From SAR324 cluster bacterium (GTDB lineage Bacteria > SAR324 > NAC60-12): a stretch of DNA of 64,000 nucleotides. The DNA lies in the NCBI GenBank assembly GCA_015232315.1, contig JADFZZ010000022.1, positions 22,505 to 86,504 of the forward strand, in the 5' to 3' direction. Both the position numbers and the translations under genes were made by a program. Under the pieces are notes generated by a model, which did not search any database, had not been told where the DNA came from, and worked only from the letters and a program-made list of their open reading frames with translations. Numbering within the stretch: position 1 is the first letter of the stretch; each line of letters opens with the position of its first letter. Positions 1-10,600 of the stretch are shown here, one piece after another.

Positions 1-3000
1 ATCCTGAGCCGTCAATGGTGCCGCTAGTGACAGCGTATCATTCATGCTGGGACTCCGTTCACTGGGATAGTTTTTCTGGGTGACAGCACCACTACTATGA
101 TACACTCCAATTTTTTTGACCTCAATTCGACGTTCCCAACAAATCATACTCCATGCGGTACAAACACTGGGAATTGACATGCTCACACCCAGTTGTTTTT
201 TAACCATCACGGTATCTGCGGCTTGAACCCACTCACTGTTTTCCGCACTTCCATCTGTCATAGACGCTCTCACCCATAACCGATAGTTTGTATTTGAAAA
301 TACAGCGGAATAGTCCAATACTTTGACCCACGAATTACTGCTGATTTGCTCTGTTGTTCCATTGCATCCCTGTGGATTGGGATTCCCCTCTGTACAGGCC
401 TTCAGTTCATAGCGAATCAATGCTGTGCTCACCAGCGTGTTGGTGGTTGTCCGGCTAATCGGACTCACATAAGCATGGATTCCATTAACATCCACTTTAC
501 TTTGACTCAAGGTCGGGTTTTGCAAAGTGAGTTTATTGGTCGTGACATTACTACAGAGCGGGGCTCCATGATTAACGTTCCCGTCTGTCGTTTCCAGTTG
601 CACACAATAATAATACTGTGTGTTGGGATTGAGGGATGTTGCGGAATGATTGACGGTTCCTGAAAAAATGGCTGTTTTTGTCACTGGAGTTGTGGTGCAG
701 GTGCCATTGCTGAATTGATTTGGCAAACAAACCAACACCTTGGACCGCAATTTCTTTTGATCAGGTGATGTCGGATCAATCTTCCAGGAAAAATTAATGC
801 TGTTGTGCGTTACCGTTGGGGTCCCAACCCATGTGGGTGGCGTTATATTCAAGCTTTTAGTCACCACAAGTTCACAGTCCCATGCTGTTGGAGGAGGTGT
901 GTTCAGCAAATTTACACCTGTTCCCGGAACACCAGCTCTCATACAAAAATAATATTGTTTACCATAGCCTTGCAATGTGGGGGTTGTGAACGTTTTAAGC
1001 GTGGGTTGACTGGTTGTTGTACCACGATTGATCTGGTTATCTTCAATAATCGTCTGATTGAGTGCTGTTCCACAACGGAAGTGACTGTAATCATACTGGT
1101 CTTCACTACAAACTTCGATCTGGTGCCGAATTTCAGGAACCAGATTGACGGAAGTCCAACTTGGACGCCATTGAATACTAAAATTTGTGTAATTGATGGT
1201 TAAAGTTGATGTCACAATGGTTGGATCCCGAATTTCCTGACTCATAGATGTTAAGGGTTGGCAGATCCAGTCACTGTGAATTGTTGCTGTTAATTCCGCA
1301 CGCATGCAGAAATTATACGTTGTTCCCCATACCAGGTTGAAGCCGGGAACATCTGTAGCGGGTGCGATGTTGGTGCCTGTAGGCACATTGGTGTACTCCT
1401 TTTTTGCATTGGTCAGACAAAATTTATGCACCGCATCATAATTATTGTTTGTGCAGACTTTGAGAACATGCACCACATCAGGGCGAACATTTGCGGCAGG
1501 ACTACGTTTCCACTCAATTTCAAATTTGGTATCTGTGGACGTTGCATTGGTGATTGTGGGTGGGGTTAGACCTGATATGGGCAGGTGGTATTCAATACAT
1601 TTCTGATTTTTAGGTTGTGATTCCCACTTGGCGGATAACCAGGGATCATTATTTTTTAATGGATCACAAGCCCCCAGATTCATTAGGGATAGTTCCTGTT
1701 GACCATCCAAAAATCTGGCTCTGGATTCAATTCTAACCGTATAATCCTGATTGGCATCCAGGTTATGATAGTCAAAACTGGTTGCGGTCGGAGGGAGTGT
1801 GGTTGCTAGCGTTTTGATTTCAGCAAGATTCAGTGCTCTGTTATAGATCATCACTTCATCCATATGACCATAAAAGGGCGCTGTATGATTGGCCTTTGCG
1901 CCAATATATAACTCTGAGGCAAAGCTCTGGGTTCCTGCTCTGGTGATATCATTGCCTTGTTTATCGCCATTCACATACACACGAAATTTTGTGCCGTCCC
2001 AGGTAAACGCAAGGTGATACCAGGTGTTGGCGAACCAGAAATTGGTTGCGGTTGATACTGCGGCTATATTCACACCATTGACATTGGGAAAAAGACGAAT
2101 GGTTCCTGACTTTTTATGAAACAGAATGTGAGGTCGTCCTCCTTGTCCCCAATGCAGAAAAAATTGCTGAGGAGAGTCAACCGTCATATTGTCTTCCGGT
2201 TTCATCCAGAACGCAAAGGTGTATGCTGCCGTTGGAACTTCAAGGGTTGTGGCCTGTAGATATCTGTTTTTTCTGGACTTCGGATCTTTTCCAAAGGCAA
2301 CTGCCGTATTGGTATGCCCATATCTGTCATTGACGCCCAGTGTGTTTACCAGCGTTCCATGTTTGTTATTTCCACTCAAATCAGTAGCATCGTTATTCAG
2401 TGGGAAATATGCCACCAGTCCATCCAATAGATAATTTTCCGGGCAGGATGTTCCTTCACACAGAAAAATAAACTGTTTGGCATTTTGAGTTCGATTCCAG
2501 GTCACACTCAATGATTCCTCGGTACGAATCTGGGAACCATTCCATTCAGGACGAAATTTTTCAATGGGTTGATTAAAATGATAAACCAATGTGGTGTTCC
2601 CATCAATATCCTGCATGTTGTTGTAGGCAATTTCTGACTGATGAAGATTACGCTGATACACACGTTCTTTCAAAATGGGTTCTTTATTTTCCCATAAGTT
2701 GTAACGGTTGGCCAAAGTATTGGAGGAGACTTGTGGTGTTGAGTTGATTAAAAGTGTGTTTGTTCGTGACCGCTCCATTGGAATGTCAATTTTTTCACGG
2801 TTGGTTTGATATTGTTCGGCAGTGTGCTGCTCAATCTGTGCCCCGCTACGCACTTGACTCAAGTCCTTATGGTTGGAGTTTTGATACAAAGTTCCCTGAA
2901 CTTCGTTAAAACTGAATTCATCCCAGATTGCGACCCTGTAATTGATGTTGTTCCGGTCTGAAGAATACGTGTTGGCACCAATCCGGACTTCGTAAGTTCC

Positions 3001-4182
3001 TGCGGGTAATCGCATGTTTTCATGCAGATCCCAGTGGATATCTTCCACCCACCAGTTACCAAGATTAAAGGCTTCCTTGGGACATGCCTGTCCAGAAAGC
3101 AAGGCTCCGCTGTCTAACGGAGCAGATTCCTCACTGGAGCATTCTGGAAATGTTGACACTCCCAAATGCCCACCAAGAGCATTACTGGAATAATTTCCCG
3201 GGAATGTACGGTTTCCCCAGAAGATATAGGGAGAATCGCCTTTATCCGGAGTCCCCATGAGATTTTTCAGACTTGTATCAAACAAATCATAGGATTCATT
3301 TTCATTGACAGGAAGCTTCAGATAAAGATCCAGATTAGGTTCATTATTGCTGACATATTTCCTCTGGCTCGATGCGGGATGTCTCATTTCCCAAAATAAA
3401 CGAACCCTCAATTGTTCAATCCCCACACTGGTCACATCGTCGCCACCACCATTCTCATCAATACGATTAGGACCGGGCGCATAAAAAAATCGATCACTCT
3501 CATTCCAGATGATTTGCTGTCCCAAAGCGTCTTTCTTTTCAAAAGTACTGAGCAATTTACCGGTGTCATTGTTGGACAACCAGGCCAGTAAGCCACTTTT
3601 TCTGTTATTCAATAATACTTTGGTGTCCAATTCCAGAGCTGAGATCCGATAATGTCCAACAGCTTTGACCAATCCATCCAGACGTAATTTAGTGTTGTCA
3701 ATATAGCGTCCAACATCAGGAATCACTTTGGTAACCAGATCTGAATCAGTTGGATTCACTTGATTGGAACATTGCTGTTCCTGATTTGTCCAGACAGTCG
3801 CATAGGGGATGGGCGCAGGAGTGTTCTGAAAATGCTGGTCATTGTATTTATAGGGATTCGGAATCCAGTTTGCTGGTGCTGCTTTTTGATAACAGAACGT
3901 ATGACCCCATTTATCAATCAACTGGGTTCGTGATAAATAAGCCCCTTGCAGTGCCTGGAGCGAATCAGGAAACTGGCCATATCGCCAATAATAACTGAGA
4001 AGTGTTTGCTTGATCTGCTCCAGACGGTCCTCAGTGATGTTTTGCACAGTCCGGTCTTTTTGAATTTTGCTGATAATTGGAACGGCAATGTTGACGCCTA
4101 CAGAAAGTCCAATCAATGCGGCCAATATCAGAAAAAAGCCAAAACCTGATGGCTTACGCCTTCTGCCATTTGTTGTTTCCAT
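1..4182 (-). CDS. Giant pseudopilin-like surface protein with LamG and Fn3-like repeats (partial, 3' end outside window)
   Basis: At least 1394 codons are visible and no stop is reached at the left edge. The N-terminus is pseudopilin-like: a basic stretch, then G13-F14 followed by a hydrophobic helix (about 14-40), a GspG-like segment (YYWRYGQFPDSLQALQ near 64-79, then DKWGHTFCYQ) and a Gly/Asp loop YAPGPNRIDENGGGDDV near 234-250 that resembles the calcium loop of GspG. The residue at +5 after the presumed cleavage Gly is Leu, not Glu. The window region 1800-2450 encodes a LamG/concanavalin-type domain (VAYFPLNN, WYHLAFTWDGTKFRVYVNG, GHMDEVMIYNRAL). Below about 1780 there are several Fn3-like repeats with recurring FCMRA- or YCVQL-type strands. 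The ATG lies one base after the stop of the upstream pseudopilin gene, so the two are probably translationally coupled. I infer an exported pilus-tip or adhesin role. The domain calls rest on motifs read by eye. Confidence 0.75.
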   Translation of the reverse strand, partial: METTNGRRRKPSGFGFFLILAALIGLSVGVNIAVPIISKIQKDRTVQNITEDRLEQIKQTLLSYYWRYGQFPDSLQALQGAYLSRTQLIDKWGHTFCYQKAAPANWIPNPYKYNDQHFQNTPAPIPYATVWTNQEQQCSNQVNPTDSDLVTKVIPDVGRYIDNTKLRLDGLVKAVGHYRISALELDTKVLLNNRKSGLLAWLSNNDTGKLLSTFEKKDALGQQIIWNESDRFFYAPGPNRIDENGGGDDVTSVGIEQLRVRLFWEMRHPASSQRKYVSNNEPNLDLYLKLPVNENESYDLFDTSLKNLMGTPDKGDSPYIFWGNRTFPGNYSSNALGGHLGVSTFPECSSEESAPLDSGALLSGQACPKEAFNLGNWWVEDIHWDLHENMRLPAGTYEVRIGANTYSSDRNNINYRVAIWDEFSFNEVQGTLYQNSNHKDLSQVRSGAQIEQHTAEQYQTNREKIDIPMERSRTNTLLINSTPQVSSNTLANRYNLWENKEPILKERVYQRNLHQSEIAYNNMQDIDGNTTLVYHFNQPIEKFRPEWNGSQIRTEESLSVTWNRTQNAKQFIFLCEGTSCPENYLLDGLVAYFPLNNDATDLSGNNKHGTLVNTLGVNDRYGHTNTAVAFGKDPKSRKNRYLQATTLEVPTAAYTFAFWMKPEDNMTVDSPQQFFLHWGQGGRPHILFHKKSGTIRLFPNVNGVNIAAVSTATNFWFANTWYHLAFTWDGTKFRVYVNGDKQGNDITRAGTQSFASELYIGAKANHTAPFYGHMDEVMIYNRALNLAEIKTLATTLPPTATSFDYHNLDANQDYTVRIESRARFLDGQQELSLMNLGACDPLKNNDPWLSAKWESQPKNQKCIEYHLPISGLTPPTITNATSTDTKFEIEWKRSPAANVRPDVVHVLKVCTNNNYDAVHKFCLTNAKKEYTNVPTGTNIAPATDVPGFNLVWGTTYNFCMRAELTATIHSDWICQPLTSMSQEIRDPTIVTSTLTINYTNFSIQWRPSWTSVNLVPEIRHQIEVCSEDQYDYSHFRCGTALNQTIIEDNQINRGTTTSQPTLKTFTTPTLQGYGKQYYFCMRAGVPGTGVNLLNTPPPTAWDCELVVTKSLNITPPTWVGTPTVTHNSINFSWKIDPTSPDQKKLRSKVLVCLPNQFSNGTCTTTPVTKTAIFSGTVNHSATSLNPNTQYYYCVQLETTDGNVNHGAPLCSNVTTNKLTLQNPTLSQSKVDVNGIHAYVSPISRTTTNTLVSTALIRYELKACTEGNPNPQGCNGTTEQISSNSWVKVLDYSAVFSNTNYRLWVRASMTDGSAENSEWVQAADTVMVKKQLGVSMSIPSVCTAWSMICWERRIEVKKIGVYHSSGAVTQKNYPSERSPSMNDTLSLAAPLTAQD

Positions 4183-4183
4183 A

Positions 4184-5071
4184 TCAAAAACTCCCCGCAA
4201 TGTCAGAAACGCTGATGCCGCCATCGTCTCCACATGTATTATCAGTACGGTCTGGACCAACGCTATAAAACTGTCTGGCACCTTCGCTCCATTGAAACCA
4301 GTTTCCCCATTGATCCTGACCATGAAAAAAACCTAAAGCGCCCCCGCTTTGAACATTAACTTCATTGATTGCCAGATTACTGATCGTGCAATTTCCTCCT
4401 GCCCGTTTTGCGTCAAGTTCTGTAAATAAATTTGGATTGGTCATGCGCACCTGTTGAACCACTTCCATGATTGAGCCAAGACGCTCAAGAGTATCTGTTT
4501 GAATACCGCGGGCTGTGTTGACTGAAGAAATATTCAAAAACAAATCATCCCCACACGGTGCTGTCGTCGCGCACGCAACCAGACTGGTTTCATCGGCTGT
4601 ATTTCGACCCGGCGAAAACAGTTTTGCTGTCTGAGTCACACGTAAATCATACAAGCCTGCCGAGACCATTGATAAGGCGGTACAACTGTTTGGCGCAATT
4701 TTACAACCTGCCGGCGAACAATCCTGAGGACAGCCCTGAAATGTCGCATACTGATAAGGCGCACTCCAGGAATCTGTGGTGATACTGGTTAAAGCGCCTG
4801 AAAGATAAGGACCATTCCATTCAGCAGGATTAGGATTAGGAATTTGTTGGAGCGCTGTTAGCCCTTGTGCTTCTACTGGAAAAGTTCCTGTATCTCTAAA
4901 ATATGTCACCAAAGCGGTTTCAATATTTTTCATTTCACTAATGCTGGATTGAGTTTCCAGGGTTCTGTTGACATTGTTTGCCAGGGGGGCCGCTGTTCCC
5001 ACCAAAATAGACATAACACCCAGACTGATGACAATTTCCATTAATGAAAAACCTGTTCTGAAACGCTTCAT
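4184..5071 (-). CDS. GspG-like type II secretion pseudopilin (295 aa)
   Basis: The N-terminus MKRFRTGFSLMEIVISLG has a classic prepilin peptidase site: basic leader, G7, F8 and Glu at +5 (E12), followed by a hydrophobic helix. The middle carries GspG features (YFRDTGTFPVEAQGLTALQ, then DSWSAPYQYATF). The C-terminus has YSVGPDRTDNTCGDDGG, similar to the calcium-binding loop of GspG. At 295 residues it is about twice as long as GspG; the extra part is Cys-containing (CPQDCSPAGC near 115). The start has a strong purine-rich ribosome site (AGGGAGAAGGT just before ATG). It is the first gene of a two-gene unit with the giant pseudopilin. No secretion ATPase, inner-membrane platform or secretin gene lies nearby, so the export machinery must be elsewhere. 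Confidence 0.85.
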   Translation of the reverse strand: MKRFRTGFSLMEIVISLGVMSILVGTAAPLANNVNRTLETQSSISEMKNIETALVTYFRDTGTFPVEAQGLTALQQIPNPNPAEWNGPYLSGALTSITTDSWSAPYQYATFQGCPQDCSPAGCKIAPNSCTALSMVSAGLYDLRVTQTAKLFSPGRNTADETSLVACATTAPCGDDLFLNISSVNTARGIQTDTLERLGSIMEVVQQVRMTNPNLFTELDAKRAGGNCTISNLAINEVNVQSGGALGFFHGQDQWGNWFQWSEGARQFYSVGPDRTDNTCGDDGGISVSDIAGSF

Positions 5072-5499
5072 ACCTTCTCCCTGATTAAATTTTTCTGATT
5101 AGATTTCTTACAGCATTGCGCTATTGATGCCAATCTATGATTGATATAACATGTTCAATCAAATGGCGTAAGTCCTCTAATAAAGAAAAATTTCAATTTA
5201 ATATTATTTTTATTACAAGTTCAGGCAAATAAATTGTTGCCAACCGGACTGTTCTAATCTGCAATGGTAAGAGCTATTACGATTGGCTTTTGTTTAATAT
5301 ATTGAATTTGTTGATGACTATGGGTTGGCGGCGTGAAACATTATGCATTGCAAATAGCAATTCTGATAATTTTATTGGCAAACTACGTGAATGCTACAGT
5401 TCAAAAATCTGGATTATGCAAATGAGGGGTTCAGACGGAAAAAGCAGAAATGCTATTTCCATCTGAAGTTGTCGTGTCAGAGAGTAGGATAATTCTCGT
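5072..5499. other. Intergenic region upstream of the pseudopilin operon
   Basis: This 428-base non-coding stretch lies between the 3' end of tkt and the 5' end of the pseudopilin gene. It is AT-rich. It holds a perfect 7-bp inverted repeat (TGATTGA, 10 bases, TCAATCA) at 5138-5161 and an imperfect hairpin at 5430-5467 (TTCAGA.GGAAA.AGC pairing with GCT.TTTCC.TCTGAA) about 35 bases past the tkt stop. No gene is recognised. Confidence 0.6.
5138..5161. promoter_or_regulatory. Inverted repeat, candidate operator for the pseudopilin operon
   Basis: TGATTGA and TCAATCA are perfect inverted arms separated by 10 bases (TATAACATGT). The site lies 67-90 bases upstream of the pseudopilin ATG, in the usual range for promoter-proximal operators. 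The binding protein is unknown. Confidence 0.35.
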
Positions 5500-7527
5500 T
5501 CAGCAGGCTTTCAGGAAGGATAAAATATTCTGTGCAATGGTTTCGGCGGTGAAGCCATATTTTTCCGCAAGAAGCTCACCGGGGGCTGAGTCTCCGAAAT
5601 CGTCACGTCCAATCACATGATCGGCATAGCGATACCAGGGAGTTGTGGAGCCAGCTTCTACCACAATGATTTTTGCAGAGGCTGGTAAGACTGTTTTCCG
5701 GTATTCTTCCGGTTGTTCAAGAAACTGCTCGAGACAAGGCATGGATACATGCCGAATTCCAGTGCCCTTTTTATTGATTATTTTGCACGCCTGTTGTGCC
5801 GGGCCGCTTTCAGCACCCGTTGACACAAGCACAGCCTGAAGCGATGTCGCTGGTTCTGAAACAATGTATCCACCTTTGGCAATCATGGCAGGATCAAACG
5901 TTTCAGATTGCTCAATGGTCTCTGTATTTTGTCGGCTCAACAACATTGCATAAGCACTTGAATTCGAGGCACCAAGACATTGAGTCCATGCGACAATTGT
6001 TTCCACGGTATCTGCGGGACGCCATACCTTTAAATGAGGTATCAACCGGAGTACCCATGTGTGTTCCGTTGGCTGATGGGTTGGACCATCTTCACCGACC
6101 CAAAAAGAATCGTGGCTTAGAATGAACACTGTGGGAATTCTTGAAATCGCGGCAAGACGAATGCTTCCGCGCATATAATCTGAAAAAACAGAAAATGTAC
6201 TGCAGTATGGTTGCCATCCACCAAACAGGTATATTCCGTTACAGATGTTGCCCATTGCATGTTCCCGTATTCCAAAATGAATATTACGTCCGGCAAACGA
6301 TGGATCCGGCAGACTGGCGGACGCTACTGAGGCAGGAAGAATACTTGTTTCCTTGTCAATCAGGGTTTTTGTACTTGGTTCCAGATCCGCGGAGCCACCT
6401 ACAAACCATGGAAGTCGTTCAGAAAGTTTCTGCATGACTTTGCCTGATAGATTGCGGGTAGCGTCTTTTTTTTCCGGAATGTCTTTCAGCAGTGATTCCA
6501 ATAAATCATCCGGAACTTTCAGATTCCATTGAGTATCCCATTGTTCAGCTTTGTCAGGAGAACTATTGCGCCAATTCTTGAAAGTCTGATTCCATTCAGT
6601 ATAGATTTCCAGATTTTCCTGTTTTCGTTGGTCAAAGACCTTCCTGACAGCATCTGGAACAAGAAATGTTTCATTGGGCAATCCAGCCTGTTCCTTGGCC
6701 GCCTGGATTTCAGGATGTCCGAGAGGCGAACCGTGTGCTGCTGATTTTCCTGCTTTGGTAGGAGCACCTTTGGCAATTGTTGTTTTTGCGATGATCAGGG
6801 AGGGCTTCAGAAATTCATTTTGCGCGTTTCTGATACAATCCGCAATTTGCTCCTGATTGTGCCCATCACAATGCTGAACATGCCATCCCAGTGACTCAAA
6901 CCGTTTGCCGGTGTCTTCATTCATGGAAAGTTTGGTACTACCAGCAATGGTGATATTGTTACTGTCATAAATCGCGATTAAATTTCCAAGTCCCCAAAGT
7001 CCGGCTAACGCGGCGGCTTCAGACACAACACCTTCCTGCATGTCGCCATCTCCGCACAACACATAAACACGGGAATCTATCAAGGTTGTATCCTTTGTGT
7101 TAAACCGTGCGCCAGTCATTTTGGCGGCGAGGGCCATCCCAACACCATTGGAAAATCCTGCGCCCAACGGACCTGTTGTGCATTCAACACCTGGCGTTAA
7201 ACGATATTCAGGATGTCCGGGTGTGATGCTTTCCCATTGACGGAATTGCTTCAGGTCCTCGAGACTGATTTTATAGCCTGCCAGATGGAGCATGCTGTAT
7301 AATAATGTTGATGCATGCCCTATGGACAATACAAAACGATCCCGATTGACCCACTGTGGGTCTTCAGGATTATATCTCATAAATTGGGTCCACAGGACAA
7401 AGGCGATATCCGCTGTGCCCATTGGGGCTCCGGGATGTCCTGAATTAGCTTTTTGAACAGCGTCCGCCGCAAGAAAACGAATGGTGTTTACGCATTGTTC
7501 ACGAAGTTCGGAAGAAACAACAGTCAT
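5500..7527 (-). CDS. tkt: Transketolase
   Basis: Thiamine-diphosphate enzyme that moves two-carbon ketol units between sugar phosphates in the non-oxidative pentose phosphate pathway. With the chosen start it is 675 residues, the usual full length. Visible motifs are DAVQKANSGHPGAPMG near the N-terminus, the ThDP/metal signature GDGDMQEG (about 159-166) ending in SNN (about 189-191), HFGIREHAMG and the SHDSFWVGEDGPTHQPTEH segment of the pyrimidine domain. The frame is open 26 codons further upstream, but the earlier ATG lies inside an 11-bp hairpin. E. coli Tkt aligns from SSELREQ, and a GGA lies 7 bases before this ATG, so I start at MTVVSSELREQ. MESMTV at 7536 is an alternative. It is the last gene of the rpoB-rpoC-tkt run. 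Confidence 0.95.
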   Translation of the reverse strand: MTVVSSELREQCVNTIRFLAADAVQKANSGHPGAPMGTADIAFVLWTQFMRYNPEDPQWVNRDRFVLSIGHASTLLYSMLHLAGYKISLEDLKQFRQWESITPGHPEYRLTPGVECTTGPLGAGFSNGVGMALAAKMTGARFNTKDTTLIDSRVYVLCGDGDMQEGVVSEAAALAGLWGLGNLIAIYDSNNITIAGSTKLSMNEDTGKRFESLGWHVQHCDGHNQEQIADCIRNAQNEFLKPSLIIAKTTIAKGAPTKAGKSAAHGSPLGHPEIQAAKEQAGLPNETFLVPDAVRKVFDQRKQENLEIYTEWNQTFKNWRNSSPDKAEQWDTQWNLKVPDDLLESLLKDIPEKKDATRNLSGKVMQKLSERLPWFVGGSADLEPSTKTLIDKETSILPASVASASLPDPSFAGRNIHFGIREHAMGNICNGIYLFGGWQPYCSTFSVFSDYMRGSIRLAAISRIPTVFILSHDSFWVGEDGPTHQPTEHTWVLRLIPHLKVWRPADTVETIVAWTQCLGASNSSAYAMLLSRQNTETIEQSETFDPAMIAKGGYIVSEPATSLQAVLVSTGAESGPAQQACKIINKKGTGIRHVSMPCLEQFLEQPEEYRKTVLPASAKIIVVEAGSTTPWYRYADHVIGRDDFGDSAPGELLAEKYGFTAETIAQNILSFLKAC

Positions 7528-7589
7528 AGATTCCATCTGAAAAAGGTGAATAAGGAATGTAAAATAAAGGAGGGAGGGGATTTTTTGTT

Positions 7590-7618
7590 CACATGACAGT
7601 ACCACAAACTGTCATGTG
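7590..7618 (-). terminator. Perfect hairpin between rpoC and tkt
   Basis: CACATGACAGT and ACTGTCATGTG form an 11-bp perfect stem with a 7-base loop, starting 16 bases past the rpoC stop. No T-run follows on the minus strand, so it could be a weak or attenuating terminator or an mRNA-processing or stabilising structure rather than a canonical intrinsic terminator. Confidence 0.5.
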
Positions 7619-7633
7619 AGTCTGAAATTAAGG

Positions 7634-10600
7634 TTAAACCAGTTCTTCTTCTTCGTAAGTATCTGATTCTTCCAATTGATCTGCGGCAAATTCATAACCG
7701 ATATTTTGTGTGGTAAAATATCCTGTTCCCGCAGGAATGAGGCGTCCGAGAATGACATTTTCCTTCAAACCACGGAACGTGTCATATTTCCCGGCAAGTG
7801 CGGCATCCGTTAATACTTTAGTGGTTTCCTGGAACGATGCAGCCGAAATAAACGAATCGGTGCTCAGGGCCGCCTTGGTGATTCCCAGAAGAACCGGTCT
7901 TGAGGTCGCAGGTCGCATGCCTAGTCCCATCAACTTCTGATTTTCCTGATGAAATTTCATTTTGGAAATGACTTCACCAATCAGAAAGGTTGAATCACCA
8001 GGATCAGCGATATAAACCTGTCGTAGCATTTGACGAACAATAACCTCGATGTGTTTGTCATTGATGCTCACACCTTGAAGGCGGTAAACCTGCTGAACTT
8101 CGTCCACCAGATACTTCTGCAATTCCTTGGTACCCTTCACCGCCAGAATATCATGAGGATTCGGCGAACCATCAATCAAAGGATCTCCAGCCCGGACGTA
8201 TTCTCCAGAGTGAACCGTGATATGACGACCTCGTGGAACCAGATATTCCTTGGCTTCCCCTTTTTCATCTTCAGGTCGAACGATAATGCGTTGTTTACGC
8301 TTCATATCCGTACCAAATTCCACGATCCCGTCAATTTCAGAGATAATTGACTGATCTTTGGGAGATCGTGCTTCAAACAATTCAGCAACACGAGGCAAGC
8401 CTCCTGTGATATCCTTGTTTTTCGCAAGTTCTCGTGGAATTTTTGCTAAAATATCTCCAGCAAAAATTTCCTGGCCATCTTCAACGACCAGTTCAGCCTT
8501 GAGTGGTAACGTAAATTCAGCTTCAGTCGCGTTTTGACGAACAACCGGGCGCTTCCGTTCATCCTGAATAATGATGGATGGACGAATCTCAGGATTTGGT
8601 GATTCCTGAATCACTTTTCTGGATACCCCGGAAACTTCATCGACTTGTTCCTTGAAGGTTTCACCTTCAGTGATGTGATTGAATTTCACAAAACCGGTTA
8701 CGTCACTTAGAATTGGCACAGAGAACGGATCCCATTCTGCAATCTGTTGTCCCTGTTTGACAGGTGTCCCCGGAGGATATTTGATAATTGCTCCAATTGG
8801 TAACGGATGGCGTTCTTTTTCCCGTCCATTTTCATCAACGATTACAGCCTCACCTCTTCGTCCCAGAACAACCCAGTTTCCATCACGGTTTTGAACTTCT
8901 TTCAATTCGTAAAATTTCAAAATCCCGCTGAATTTACATTCCCAGGTGTTTTGTTCCGCTCGTCGGCTTGCGGTTCCACCAATGTGAAAGGTTCTCATGG
9001 TTAACTGTGTTCCAGGTTCACCGATACTTTGAGCGGCAATCACACCCACGGCCTCACCCATGCTGATGATATGACCTCGTGCCAGATCCCGTCCATAGCA
9101 GGATTGACAAACGCCTCGAGGTGTCAGACAGGTCAACACGGAACGTATTTTGATTCGTTCAATACCGGTTCTTTCAATTTTTTCCACAACCGCTTCCGTG
9201 ACATCCTCGCCAGCATGGATAATCACTTCATCAGGATTTTCCGGATTATAGACATCTTCCAGGACGACTCGCCCCAGGACACGATCGCCCAGAGATTCAA
9301 TAATTTCGCCAGACTCTATCAGGGCATTAATCTCGATACCGTCCACTGTACCACAATCGTGTTCCAGAATAACAGCATCCTGGGCAACATCCACCAGACG
9401 ACGTGTGAGATAACCGGAGTTTGCTGTTTTCAGCGCTGTATCCGCCAGACCTTTACGGGCACCATGTGTTGAAATAAAATATTCCAAAACATTCAGACCT
9501 TCACGGAAGTTTGCTGTGATCGGACGCTCAATGATCTCACCGGAAGGTTTTGCCATCAAGCCTCGCATTCCAGCCAACTGCTTCATTTGTTGACTGCTTC
9601 CACGAGCACCGGAATCAGCCATCATGAAAATTGAATTCACCCGGCGGTTTCCTTCTTCATCAATCGTCTCATCAGACAGAGTGCTGAGCATTTTTTCAGC
9701 GATTTTTTCTGTTGCGCGAGCCCATACGTCGATCACCTGATTATATCGCTCGCCATCAGTGATCAAACCATCCTGATGTTGAGTGTTGATTTCGTTAATT
9801 TTTAACTGGGCAGTGTTGAGCATTCCCACTTTTTCCTGTGGAATAACCATGTCTCCCATGCTGATGGAAAAACCTGCACGGGTCGCATAGGTGTATCCCA
9901 GTTTTTTAATATCATCGAGCATCTTGACCGCTTTTTTATTGCCCGCGCGCCGATAGGCGATATCCACTAGTTCGCTCAACTGTTTTTTCTTCAAGTGCCT
10001 GTTGATGAATTCAAAAGGAACTTCTTCAGGAATCACCATGGACAGAATAACTCGACCGACGGTACTTTTGATCATTTCATTATTGATTCTCACCGTAATT
10101 TCGGCATGCAAATCTACTTTCTCATGATCAAAGGCTTTCAAAACTTCTTCACGGTTTGAAAATATTTTTCCTTCACCTTTGACTTCGGTTCCCTTGCGCG
10201 TAATCCAGTACAATCCAAGAACCATATCCTGCGTAGGCACCATGATGGGCTTACCATTAGCTGGAGAAAGAATGTTATTTGTGGACATCATCAGAATTTT
10301 GGCTTCCAACTGCGCTTCAACAGAAAGAGGAAGGTGGACTGCCATTTGATCTCCGTCGAAATCAGCATTGAACGCTGTACAAACAAGCGGATGCAGACGA
10401 ATCGCCTTGCCTTCAATCAAAACAGGTTCAAAGGCCTGAATCCCCAAACGATGCAAGGTTGGCGCACGGTTGAGCATGATTGGATGCTCCTTCACGACTT
10501 CTTCCAGAATAGCCCACACTTCAGGCAGGTTCTGTTCAAGTTTCTTTTTTGCCATTTTAATGGTGTGAACTTCTTTATGGTCAATCAACTTATGATAAAT

